Source of the DNA: Madurella fahalii
Taxonomy: Eukaryota > Ascomycota > Sordariomycetes > Sordariales
Direction of reading: 5' to 3'
Assembly (NCBI GenBank): GCA_029876055.1
Contig: CM056874.1
Location: 8,308,001 to 8,372,000 of the forward strand
DNA: 64,000 bases
Numbering within the stretch: the stretch's first letter is position 1; each line of letters starts with the position of its first letter. The notes under the pieces were generated by a model. That model did not search any database. It was not told the DNA's origin and saw nothing but the letters and a program-made list of their open reading frames with translations. A program made the position numbers and the translations under genes. Of the stretch, positions 12,306 to 23,929 are shown piece after piece.

Positions 12306-12942
12306 TCAACCTAGAACAAGCTCGTACACTATGATCAGTGTATTGATTGCGATTAGGGGTACTGGTCGAGAGAGCGGGAATACGGTTAGCCAATAAGATA
12401 TTCGTGACCCATTCGTGTCATACCAACAGGGTGTAGGATGGTCGGGAGAGACGGGGGGAGGGGGAATATACGCACTCCTCATGACGGTCCGCACGCTGGC
12501 GATGAGCTGGATGATCTTGTATTTCACGCCCGTGTCTGATTCTTGGCCGAAGGAGCGGTGGTAGGTTTCGGGGGTGAGGGAGACTGTTGTTTTGTTACAT
12601 GACGTTTTCTATCAGCTTGGGGTTCCGTTTCTTGTCCGGCAGGTTGGGGGGGGATGTTGCGCTGGGCAAGTCTGGGAGCTGGAGACCGGAGGCCGGACAG
12701 GAGTCCAATGGCTGGACGGCAACGCCCAGAGGGTGGATCGGCGGTCGGCTGGAGGTAGGGAGGGGAAGGGGATGTGGAAGAGGTTGGACGTACCGCGCGC
12801 GAGGAATCGGTCCTCGGAGGGGATGCAGATTGCGTTAAGGAGGAGGACGGTGACTGGGGGAGGAAGAGGTCAGCAAGTATGCGCTGAACCGGCCGGGACT
12901 CGATTATCGCGTACTGTAGAGAAGCTTCCCCAGGATAGACAT
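12306..12942 (-). CDS. YOS1: Yos1 / IER3IP1-family ER-Golgi transport protein
   Basis: Small membrane protein that in yeast associates with Yip1 and Yif1 and is needed for ER-to-Golgi COPII transport. Four exons: 12915-12942, 12794-12853, 12476-12583 and 12306-12361, giving 83 aa, close to the yeast and human proteins. The N-terminal hydrophobic segment starts MSILGKLLYITVLLLNAI and is followed by the family signature SEDRFLAR. The middle has GVKYKIIQLIASVRTVMR. The second hydrophobic segment ends in YELVLG, as in yeast and most fungal members. All splice phases agree, and the last intron places R directly before IPLIAIN. Because the exons are short, no single ORF displays the whole protein. 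Confidence 0.9.
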
Positions 12943-14438
12943 CTTGGCTAGTCCAGCCGGTGGCGGTTTGCGCCGTCGAAGCAACAATGGTGTATCCTTC
13001 CGCTGCTTTCCCGGTCCGTCCCTAGCTATATCCTGTACCCGATTTCGGTTTCTTTGTCCTCGCCTGCCCTTGCCTGGTCGGTTTTGTCAAAACGGGATTC
13101 GTCGTCAGCCAAAGTTACAGGGCGTGTCGCAATGCGCGCGGGAGGAGGCAGAGGGAATCGACGTCGAGAGTTGCGAGTGACTTGTAAAGAGGAACAGTGG
13201 CTAGAACTTACAAGGCACAGCACAGCGCATGTGGATGCTGTGGCAGGAAGCACGGACCATTCTTACCGAGGACTTCCGGCAGGCAGCGCCAACTGCATCT
13301 TGACCCTAACCCTTGTGTTTATTGTTGCCCCTTTTCTGCCCAAAGGAAGCGGCGCAAACTCATGCTGCGCACTATTGCAGATTGCACATTTGGAATCTCC
13401 CTAGGTATTTTCTGTTAATAGGTCCCATCTACGGATACGCAGTGACTCGGGCTCTGTGATCCCTATGGGGCAAACCTGGGCACAGTCGAGACAGGTATGT
13501 TGCTATACCGCAGCGTAACAACCTGGAACTGTCTCGCGACGTCTAGAATAAACAACTGTGGAATGCCAACGGCAATACAAGACAGGCGCGCAATTCCCAA
13601 CGGAGATGCCTCCTGGCCACTATCCGGCTGACAATCCAGACAGAGAGCAACTAGCCACAGTAAACCATCTCAACCGGTTTACATTCAGAACGTAGGTATG
13701 CTGCATGCATCAAGCAAATGCGCAGTTTAAAAAGATAGATGCTTCAATCAATGCCCAAAAGTGCTGCTACTTAACATACTCCTTCTCCCCCAAAACTGGA
13801 CGGAGTAGCACCAAAGATACTTGCAGAGAGCAAAACAAGCCAACACCGGACCAAGCAAGCATTCCATCAATGTGGTAAAAATCCGTCCGGAGCGCTGTCT
13901 TCCGGGGAAAATTGCCTAACAATCCCATAACCAAACCATCAACCCATCCCATCAAGTTCCATCACATCAAACCCAGTTCCGTCCAATCCAGTCCAATCCA
14001 ATCCAATGCTTGATCCCAAAGGACACCATCAACTCAAAATCAGGGCGACGGTCCGCAGATAAAACGCCACTCCGCTCCACTGCAATGTGGATAAAAAGAA
14101 AGAAAAATATTTCTCTCAAACCAAAAGCAAAATAATATGGTAAACTGCACCAAATGCAAATCGCGACCGTAATCCCATCCAAATCCAATTCTCGTTATCC
14201 ACGCAGCGACCGGGGGTAATAACTCGGTCGGCACATCGTGTGCCAGCAGTGGCGTGTATACTGTACAGGTATTGTTCGTTTCGGCGCCGAGAACCAGAGA
14301 AGCAAACGAGAAGAGCAAGCAGGTAAGCGAAGTGGGGGTATCCATCCCTATCCGTATCCGTATCATATCCAAACCAAAGGACTTTCTTTTACTCGACGGC
14401 TGACTTGGTGGTGGCGGTGGCGGTAGGAGGAGTAGTAA

Positions 14439-14478
<40 letters not shown>

Positions 14479-14630
14479 GGTGCTGGTAGTGGTGGTGGTG
14501 GTGCTGGTAGTGGTGGTGGTGGTGCTGGTAGTGGTGGTGGTGGTGCTGGTAGTGGTGGTGGTGGTGGTTGTGGTGTGCGTGATAGTAGGAACGGTAGGGG
14601 GAGAAACATAAATCTTCAAGTGCTCGTACA
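12943..14630. other. Intergenic region with simple repeats
   Basis: It holds the YOS1 upstream region and the 3' side of the adenylate cyclase gene. A short CCAATC-type repeat lies at 13970-14010. The triplet minisatellite at 14420-14575 is listed separately. No gene is supported. The long valine/threonine ORFs here are products of the repeat. Confidence 0.5.
14420..14575. repeat. Trinucleotide tract and 21-nt minisatellite
   Basis: A (GTA)n run of about ten units passes into about four copies of the 21-nt unit AGTGGTGGTGGTGGTGCTGGT. It starts about 55 nt beyond the adenylate cyclase stop codon, so it probably lies in the 3' untranslated region, read there as (CAC/TAC)n. Confidence 0.9.
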
Positions 14631-17600
14631 CTACGCCTCTTTTGTTTCCGTCAGCGCCACTGTCGACACGACGGGCGGGTGCAGCAGCAATTTCGGCGTC
14701 TCATTCTCGGGCGGGAGCGGGCCATAGCGGGCTTCATATCGCTGCAGCAGGGCGAGCTTCTCGGAAAGGGTGTTGAGGACCTCCGACATGGGGGCACGTA
14801 GGTCGCTGAGATGTCTGATGGCGTCGTTTTGGGTGACTAGGTGCCGAACGGCGAGTGTGGAGACGCACGTCTAGAGATTCTATTAGTTCCAGTCCGCCGG
14901 GCAAAAATAAAAACATTGCTGCAAAGACGTACCTCGATCCTGCTGACTTGATGCTCCATAAAGTTGATCAAGAATCGCTCCGTAACCTCTCCACCTCGCT
15001 GTTTCATGCGCTCCAAGAGTTCCGTCTCGGGCGGCTGCAGTCCGCGGCCGCCGACCTCCTCGAGCGTGCTGCACAGCATCTCGAGCCGCAGCGCCACCTT
15101 CCAGAGGTCAAAGACCTCATTCGGTTGGACGGCCAACTGGCTGTCCGGGCTCAGTGTCGCCGGTTTCTGATCAGCTTGCTGCGCCCTCTCGTGCAGATTG
15201 TGCTGGTCGATTCTGCCGGCGAGGGCATGCGGGTAGAGCGAGTAGATATACTCTGGATTTTCCAGGCCCTTTAGTTTCTTCTCCCCCATCTCTTTCACCT
15301 CGAAACCCTGGCTGGTCAAGGAGCGAAGCTCGTTACGGATGGCTTTCGCGAAGCTGTCCTCGTCGAACGTGTCCTCAGCCGGGGCTGAGGGTTCCTGGTA
15401 TGTCTCGAGACACCGCTGGATTTCCATGATGAAGTCGGACGACACTGTGATCTGCCCACCATCCGCGCAGGCTGCGATGCGGCTCGCCTTGTTCACCATT
15501 GGGCCGTAATAGTCCATGCGCCGAGTCACCGGGTCCGGTTCGGCCAGAGGCTCGCCCCAGTGGATACCCATGCGCACAGATAACCCTTTGAAAATGAGCT
15601 TGTTCTCCCTGTCGAACGTTGGCTGACAGCTGACCGAGTTGAGCATCTCGGAGGGCCAGTTGATGTCCAAGAGCTGCATCTGGACGGCGAAGCACCACAG
15701 GAGCGCCGACGTGGCGGTGGGGAAAGAGACCATGAAAGCATCTCCTTCCGTCTTGACCTCGAATCCACCGATGTGTCTGAGCTGGCGGCGCATGACCTCG
15801 TTGTGCAGCTTGATGGCCGATCTCATGGCCTCGGGGTAAGTCTCCCATAATTGCGTCGAGTTCTTGATGTCTGTGAAGACGATCGAGATCGTGCCGGTCG
15901 GGGCGGGCACCTCAGCTGCAAGGCGCTGCAACGTCGAATCAAGCGGGCCATCTCCCTTGAGTTTCCGGCCTTTGCGCGTCGAGATTGGAAGAGTGGTATC
16001 GTCTGGAGGCAGATTGAACCACGACATACTCTGCCCCCTGTGCATCCGGGAACGTTCGCGCCGCCGCTTCAGATCCGCCACACTAAGCATCATCACCATG
16101 ATTTTGTTCGAAGAACCATAGGCCATAGCGAGATCCCGAATCTTCTGTGCCGCGCGCATCAGGTCGCCCCGTTCCGAGCGAGCAACGTCAACCACAAGCT
16201 CTGGCGTCAAATATTCCCACACCTCCTTGGTCGCCATCAGGATGATGTCGTCCGTGTCCACAATCGTATGATGCCTGATGTGCGGCGCGGCCTGCACCGA
16301 GGGCATCAACTCCACGTAACCGAATGCCCGAGATACCTCGAGGAGGTCGTTCAACCGACCATTGCGCGAGACCCAGCCGCCGGCGTCCCGGATGCGCGAG
16401 CGTTCATGGGGGTCCGCCGGATCGTGCTTCTTGGTCAGCATCGTATACTTGGCGTCGCCTTGAATGAGCATGGCTTGCACGTCACCCACGTTGGCGACGT
16501 ACAACTCCTGCTCCTGGATGTACACTATGGTAGCGACGCCGCCGGAGTTGAGGTCTTCTTTGCTAAGGACGACCGGGGCCGTCGATCCGCGGTGCGCCAG
16601 AAGCGATCTCTCTTCCGAATTCTGACTGGCGACGGTGATCAGGTCCTTGTTGAGTGCCAAAAACGCGCGCCTCAAGGCGTCCTCGGGCGTCTCTCCCTGA
16701 CGGGTTTTCAACTCGCGCAGTTCTTGGGCGAAGATGTGGCCAAAGTTCTCGTGCAGATATTTGGCGATCTTGGAACCGCCAGTGCTCAGTGCTTGGCCAT
16801 CAAACAAGCCCAGGAGGGTCTCAGAGTCGTCCGAGTTGAAGCGAGGAACCACTAGGTCGACGGTCGACAGGTGCTCGTTCTTGCCGAGCGTGTCGGCCAT
16901 ACCGTAGGGCATGTAACCGGCAAGCGAGCCAGACGTTCTGACACGGCGATCTTCGCTCTGGTCGGGGATGCTAGGCTGGGTAAGTGTCACGTCCATCAGG
17001 CCCAGAACGCGGAGGTTGGCGAGACGGCTGAAATCAGTGTACTGTTCGCGGTTCTGTGCGACGACACTGGGGAACGTCTGCTTGATTTCCAGCCGTCTGT
17101 TCCCGGACAGGTTGAGGTACCTCAGGTTAGGATTGAGGTTCCAGTTCCAATCGTACGGGACATTGGCAATGTTGTACTTGAGCGAGTTGCTCCCGCAATC
17201 CAGCACCGCCAGCCTCCTTGCCCTGGAGATGTCGGCCGGGAGGTTGGTGAATTTGTTGTTGTTGATGTGTAGCGTCTGCAACACACTGTAATCTTCCAGG
17301 TCGTCGGCCGGCAGGGTCGTCAGATCGTTGCCCGAGAGGTACAGCTCCACGAGCTGCGGCCAGCTCTTGATTGAGCGCTGCGGCATGTCGCTCAGCACGT
17401 TGTAGGAGAGGTTAAGGATGCGGATCTCTGGGAGAAGGGTAATTTGGTCGAAGACGTCGTCATCCAGCTGGTTGTCCGCGAGATACAGATTCCGGAGGGA
17501 GCCAGCAAAGGTATTGGTCAAGAGAGCTGAGTGGCCAGAGTCTTTCCTGTAGCCGGCAGTGGTTGCCGTACTGTTGCTCTGCGTTGTGCTCCGCGAGACC

Positions 17601-20600
17601 ACGGACGTCTTGCGGCCGCCCTTTCCATACAACGACACCATCGAACCCTTCCTGTCGGCACCCGCTGGGACGGGGGACGGACCAACGCTCAGCAGAGTGC
17701 TGGCAGCTTGACTCGGGCGCCTGGACGCATCGCCGTTGAGCTCTTCAACGCTGGGCATCGGTGACAGTGCCCGCTGTGTCCCACCCAGCTTGCTGGTGAG
17801 GGAGCTGGTCGAGCTGCCCGGATCTCCCGGGGCTTGTGGGGGCCGGGAGGCGGGTTTCGGAAAGTTTTCCATGACGTTGGAGGATACGTTTAATGTTTCC
17901 AACTTGTTTGCCCACCACATCTCCATGGGAAGCTTTCGGATGTTGTTCGCCCGGACGTCGAGCACGCGTAATTCGGTGAGACAGCCAATCTCTGGGGGCA
18001 GTTCGCCTACCGAGTTGTGTGCTATGCTGAAATGCTCGAGCTTCCTGAGGTTCCCAATCTGGTTAGGCAATGAGACAAAGTAGTTTCTGTCGAGGACCAG
18101 TCTTTCCAAGCTTAACATGTTGTTGAACGACTCGTCAATGCTTGCCAGCTGCGCATTGGACAAATTGAGGATCTTAAGTGTCGGGACGGGCGCTTTGATT
18201 TCGAACTTGGTGATAGGATTGGAGTTGAGCTTTAAGCTTCGTATCCTCTCGAACGTGCCGACAAACTGAGAGATGCCGTTGTGATCGGCAGACAGAATCT
18301 CCAGCTTCGGAAGCTGCGAAATCACGTCGATGTTGGAGATGGTGTTGTACTTGATATCCAGCTCACGAAGGCTGCTGAGATTTACGAACGAGCTAGGAAA
18401 CGTGCCGGACAGCCGGTTGTTGGTGATGACAAATTTCTCCAGATTCCTTAACCTCCCAATACTGTCCGGCAGGGAGCTGATGAGGTTGAAGCTGAGGTCC
18501 AGGTCGACGAGGCTTTCCAGGTCGCATAAAAATGTAGGGAACTTCTCCAGGAAGTTCGAAGAGATATTAAGCGTCCGCAACACCGAATAGGCCCCAAAGT
18601 AGGAGGGAAGATGTTTGAGTCGGTTATTTGCCAAGTTGAGTTTGAGGAGCCCTGTAAGGCTACCGAGATCAGCGTGTTCCAGCTGCTCCAGACGGTTGTT
18701 TGATACGTCCAGGTACGTCAGTTTGCTCGCCCGGGTTAGGCTTGGTGGCAGCTTCCGGGCCTCGTTATTATTGTACTTGATGTCACGCAGGCTTGTGCAG
18801 GCCTGGATGAAGTCGCGCGGCACATCTAACGAAAGGTTCCTCGACAAGTTGAGGGATATAATCTCGGAGGCTCTCGAGTAGAGAGGAACTGGGATCGTGA
18901 TTAGGTTACGGCCCGACATGTCGACGTGGCTGTACTTTTGCATGCGGCCAAAACCAATGTCGTGCGCGACGGTGTGGAAGTCGTTCTCCCTGACCGACAA
19001 AAAGAGGAAGCGGCAGAGGTAGCTATTATCCTCGCGGCCAATATCCTCTATCCTGTCGCGGTCCTCATATCCGATCTGCTGGAGCAACCGTTTTTGGATC
19101 AGCAGCGGCCGCTCAACAGCGCTGAGCACTCTTGTGAGATCGTGCTTCTTTAGAACGATGTGGTAGTTCTCGACGCTGTCCATCACGTACGACTTCTTGA
19201 CGATTTGCATGATGAGGTCGGCGACCGTCGAGTCCAGCGCCATCTGGAGTGTTGCAAAGGTGCCGTCCGCTCTGAACACGCGGATGCAGTAGTTCGTCAA
19301 CCTCTCCTCTGGTCTAGGCGGGCTGCCAATGTCGTCGGCCTCCGGAACCTGCGCAGAGATGTCGTCCTTCTGGCGGACTGCCCAGCTGTCGGGGGCATTC
19401 CACGCGCCGCTCGGGTCGGTTGGCCTGATGGGCAGCTTGTCGACGTCGAAATCGTTCAGAAAGTCGGCATCCATTGGCGTCAGGGGCAGCGGCCTGCTGA
19501 GAATCCCCTCCATGTCGTTCAGATTCGTATCGAGATGGAACATGGTGCCGCCATCTTGTTTATCAGTCGGGCCGATGTTCTCGTCAATGTCGTCACGCTG
19601 TCTGGCGGTACGACTCTTCTTTGACGAAAAGGGGAACTTGTTGTTGAACGTCGCTTGTCGCGGAAATCCGGGGCGCGATCCGTAGGTGTCGCGGATGTCG
19701 GGCGATGCCGGCCACTCGGGTCCTTGTATTAGCTGGCCTTCGGCATAAGGTAAGTCGTGCCTGGATGGCCGTGACAGGAGCGACTGGGAGGATGTGGGAA
19801 GCTTCCTAAGGTCGTGGTCCTCCTTATCCCTATGCTTCCCGCGCAGGCGATTCAGGAAGCGCTTCTTATGATGTCCAGGCGGGGATGTCTGCCCATCGAC
19901 GCTGCCCGCCTTCGGGCCCCAGTAGCTTCCATTTCCACTAGGCGCGGGGCTCTGGGCACGAGACCTAGAGCCATACATGGCGGCCGAGCCACTCCGGTCT
20001 TTGGCGCCACTTGCGGCCGAGTCCTCTCTGCTGATAGATGGCCTGAGGGATCTCGGATCTTCGTTGCTCTTATTGTGTCGGTGATGTCCGGGTAAGTGCA
20101 CGATCGAGTGGCCAGACCGTCCAGACGAAGACGTCTTTGGCGGATTCTGCGTTGCGTTATCGGTTATGTAGCGATCGCGGTCCGGCCCACTGAGAATATC
20201 TCGGACCGGCGCTTCACCAAACCGCGCGATATCCTAAATATCGGAGTCAGAACACGGGAATGAAATAAAATAAGATAAAGGTAATAATGAATGAGAGTAG
20301 ATCTACATATTGGTCTGTTGGTTCGGGCAGGGGGGGGGGGGGGACTAGGATGTGTGGATGCGCTTGTGAAGCCGAGAGTGGATATGAGATGATGACACAT
20401 ACATCGGCTTCCTGATACAGAAAGGGCACGACCTCCGGAGCGGGTACCGGGGTCCGGGGCCTCGAAGCCGGGGAGGCATCCCTGCCATGGTCAGTAGCGT
20501 TGGAGTAGTTGCGATCCCTGTGTGGCCGATTATAGCTATACGAATGGGAGCGGTGTTCTTTCCCTCCGGCGGGATGCGTGAGACTGATTTCAGACGAGTC

Positions 20601-21547
20601 TCTCCCGGGGAACTCCTCCCCAAAGAAGCCTTGCAGCTTCCGAAACCCTCCTCTTGTTCCGCTGGCTCTTGAACCTTGGCTGCTTGCGGTTGTTGTGATG
20701 CTAGCAATGGACGGGCGTCTCTCATCAGTGAAGTAGGCGGCGTCTGGTGAGTCGGTGCTGCCGGCGGGCGTCTGCGACGGACGTGTCGTGGTAGTGCGGA
20801 TGCCGGGGGATAGCTGAGAGCTTAGGGAGAGATTGTCGGTCGAGTCGTTGAAGAAGGTCGTGTGGGCGGTGTCGGTGAGGGCAGGCGCCGAAGCGGTAGT
20901 GCCGGTGCTGATCGTCCAAGGTGCGACCTGGCTGAGGGAGCCGGTGGATGGGTTGGTGTGTTGGTTCCGCGGCGCACGGCCGCCAGCGGGGTCGAGGATG
21001 GCCAGGTCGCGGCGGTAGTCGAACAATTCGCTCATGTTGTGTTCGCGCATCGATGTGTTGGAGTTGACGGAAGTGGGGGACAGGGCGAGGCGCGACCCGT
21101 TGGACGTCGGCGAGACCTGGCCGTCAGAGGACTCCTTTAGGGACCTAGATTGGCAGCAAAGACGCGGGCACCCGTCAGTTCGCGTTCAATGCGCGGCGGC
21201 CGGGAGGAGAGCCAACAGGAAGCAGACTGCCAGTCTCGGATGTTGTGCCGTGAGAATGGCAGCAGCAGCCAATGGCGGAGGCGGAGAGCGCCCGCCAGGT
21301 TCACTCACCTTAGAAGGCTGCCGTTTTCGTCTGTCTTGAGGCGCGACGGTGCCGCCCGTCGCGATCCATGCGGGGCGAATCTAGAAGCATTGCTGTTCGC
21401 AGCGGTGCCGCCGGGTAGAGGAGGCAGAGATGGTGTGGTGGGCGTCGAGGGCAGCGGCTTTACCGTGATGCTGGATCTCGCGCTGTCGGTGCTAGAGCCC
21501 GTCATGGAGCTGAAGCGGGAGCTTTCGTCGGTCGACGCCCGGGGCAT
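14631..21547 (-). CDS. cr-1: Adenylate cyclase (CR-1/Cyr1 type)
   Basis: Makes cAMP from ATP for the PKA pathway controlling growth, development and stress response; acts at the membrane under Ras and G-protein control. Four exons: 21309-21547, 20403-21144, 14933-20233 and 14631-14870, about 2173 aa, near the usual size in filamentous ascomycetes. Domain order: a disordered Ser/Thr-rich N-terminus (1-630), a Ras-association domain (about 640-735, NYCIRVFRADGTFATLQ), more than fifteen leucine-rich repeats (about 760-1375), a PP2C-like domain (about 1440-1715) and the class III cyclase core (about 1775-1950). The core shows IVFTDIKNSTQLWE with the metal Asp, and KTEGDAFM. The start MPRASTDES has an ACAATG context. 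Intron 2 contains a G13 run. The C-terminal exon would hold the CAP-binding-type tail. Splice phases are all consistent. Confidence 0.95.
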
Positions 21548-23929
21548 TGTCACCAAAAGGCAGCGAGCCGCGCGGGAAACAAAGAAAACCGTCTAATGGG
21601 CAAGTGCCATTCCACGTCTCGAGTGTTGGGGCGACGTCAAGTCATTGCCTAGTTGCTACGGGCTCAGCGTTTGGGTTCTGTCGGTGTCCGTGGTTGTTGG
21701 CCAGAGGCACAACAGTGATGCGGTGGCACCGAGGATGAAAAGTGCGAGACGCCCGCCTGGGAACACACAGCGGGCAAAGGCTGGGCCTGGCGGGCCTGTC
21801 GGTGGGCCTGTGGGGGTGGCCTGTGGGTGTGCACCATGCGTGTCCGCGCGAGCGGACTGCGGAGAGGGGCCCACCACAGGGGACGCTGGGAGGGACCTGC
21901 AAAATGCAAATCTGCGTACTTGTGGTAACCTGAATGTTGTGCTGCGCCAGAACATTAGGCCAATGGCAGCACAACAAGGCAACTCTAAATGGAGCCTTGC
22001 GCGCAGGCTGAGGACATCTGTAACGAGAAAAGTTGCAGGCCAAGATTGGCCAGGCAGCTCGTCGCCAGCGACGGACTCGGTGAGGAGCTGCTGCTCGCTT
22101 GGCAGGCGACTTGCGGAACCCTCTCTGAGGTTGCGGATACCGGCGCGAACATGTGGAGTCTGTTGAGCCCACCGGTAAAGCCTATCTGGGAACAAAGATG
22201 CAATGAGCACGGCAGAGTTATCCGGCGATGGATGGATCGCCGTGACCAGGGCTGCGTCCCGCTCGGTCGTCTGAGGCTCTTGACCAACTCTCCAATTCCG
22301 GAATCTCCATTGTAGTGTACTGTACCAAACCTGGGGGATTGGCCACAGGGAATGGCTGGATCTGGTGATCAGCGAGTCTCAGATCCCACGCCGGCGAGAG
22401 CTCGGGCCCGAGTCGGCTGCAAAGCCTCCTTTGTCGCCACACGAGCTGACGAGCGGGCGGTCGCTCGTAATAAAGGAAGAGCTTTCCTTAACTGATCGAC
22501 TGTGTTCCCGATGACCATTGCCCACGGCCGGTATTTATATATACACTGTACTACGTAGTACGCGATTTCCTTAAGTGGCATGCTCCAAGGCACCAATGCC
22601 GGATTCCATTGCAGGTGAACCGTGCACGGAAGCCATATTCGCTCTCGCTTGTCGGCTTTTGAAGTGGTCCAGGAGGAACTTTGCTCCAACCGAAACTACA
22701 AATACCATTTCCTCGTGTCAAGATACGAAGGAGAAGCCGCGGCCTTTCAGCATCGCTTAGGGCGGCAATGGCTGTCTAAATTAGCTCGTCCAGTCAACGT
22801 GCGATATCCCGCCATCGGTATTGGCCCAGACCTGGACCCCAAAAGTGTTCCCCTCGGTGACCATTTATAGGTACGGGAAGGGTGACAACTGACATGAAGG
22901 AAGGAGGAGCATGGACTCGTTCAGTTTATAAATGACAAGTTAAGATGTAGTCCAGCCAGTGTCACTCCTACTTCACATACACCGTGTTGGTCGGACCGGG
23001 GGGGATCCTACGACTCCTCCTTGCAGCCCTGGTCTTATACCCATTGCGTCGGACAATCACACAAAATTCCGTACAGTAGTCAGTACAGAAGAAAAGTTGC
23101 ATTTCGACGCTATACCTATACATACCAAAATTGATTCCCATGTGAACCAAGCACTAAGTGAGCTGTATTCTGCAATCATTGGTCGAAGCGCGATGCTCGT
23201 AAGTGGGACAGGCTCAATCTGCCCCTCCACCCGGAGGCACGCCGTTTGTGGATGGTGTAAAACAAGGTTATTATCGGCTCTGGTTGGCTCAACCAACTTG
23301 AGCTTAAAAGTGAGGAGAGACACCCGGACCCCTGAGGGCCCCAAAACAATGTAACTGCTTGGCAAACTGAACTCCATCAAGCGAGGCAGACGGCCATCAT
23401 CAACCAAGCGAGACAGATACTGAACGATTGTAGTATGGGACTCGTCTTGAGAGCTGGACTGTTTGGCATCTTTGATCTGTGCAGCAAAGCCATCCATGTC
23501 GACAACGCAGCGGGGAACCAACCCGGTTGGCTGTCTGCCCCATGCAGCTTTCTCCAGACCCAAGCATGTGTGATCTGTGGTAACAGGTTTGGCTCTCCCT
23601 GAAACAAACGCTCAAGCTCGCGAATCCCCCTCTCAGGTGTCTCGAAGCCACGTCAACACATCACCGACGCTGTTAACCTCTGACAATGGCCTCTTCCACA
23701 CCGATCCTCAGTTACAAGCTGTTGTATCCCGGGTAATTTGTCGCCCCTGAGACTACCACCAAAAGCATGCCGAAGGAACCGAAGCGAAAGCTAGCATTAA
23801 TGCATCCGTCATACAACTGCTCGCTTATTGACAAACAGGCCCCATGCCAAACCAGTCCAGAAACGCCAAGTTACATCATCCATCTCACCTTAGCTAAGAG
23901 CAACAATACAGCTACCCAGCCAACAACCT
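21548..23929. other. Long intergenic region upstream of adenylate cyclase
   Basis: 2.4 kb, expected to hold the long cyclase promoter and leader. Several ORFs of 100-185 codons overlap on both strands near 21650-22200 and at 23057-23563. Their composition is not protein-like, they start at non-ATG codons, and no domain is visible. No gene is called. Confidence 0.5.

Noticed and set aside
14405..14631. Poly-valine and poly-threonine ORFs
   Set aside because: Direct translation of the triplet minisatellite.
21645..22210. Overlapping ORFs of 173-184 codons on both strands
   Set aside because: No domains, odd composition, and mirror-image long ORFs on opposite strands are expected in G+C-rich DNA. 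They lie in the probable cyclase promoter region.
23057..23651. Minus-strand ORFs of 76-168 codons, one containing VVDMDGFAAQIKDAKQ
   Set aside because: The longest begins at TTG, frames do not join at usable splice sites, and no family was recognised. It may be a relic, but this cannot be supported.
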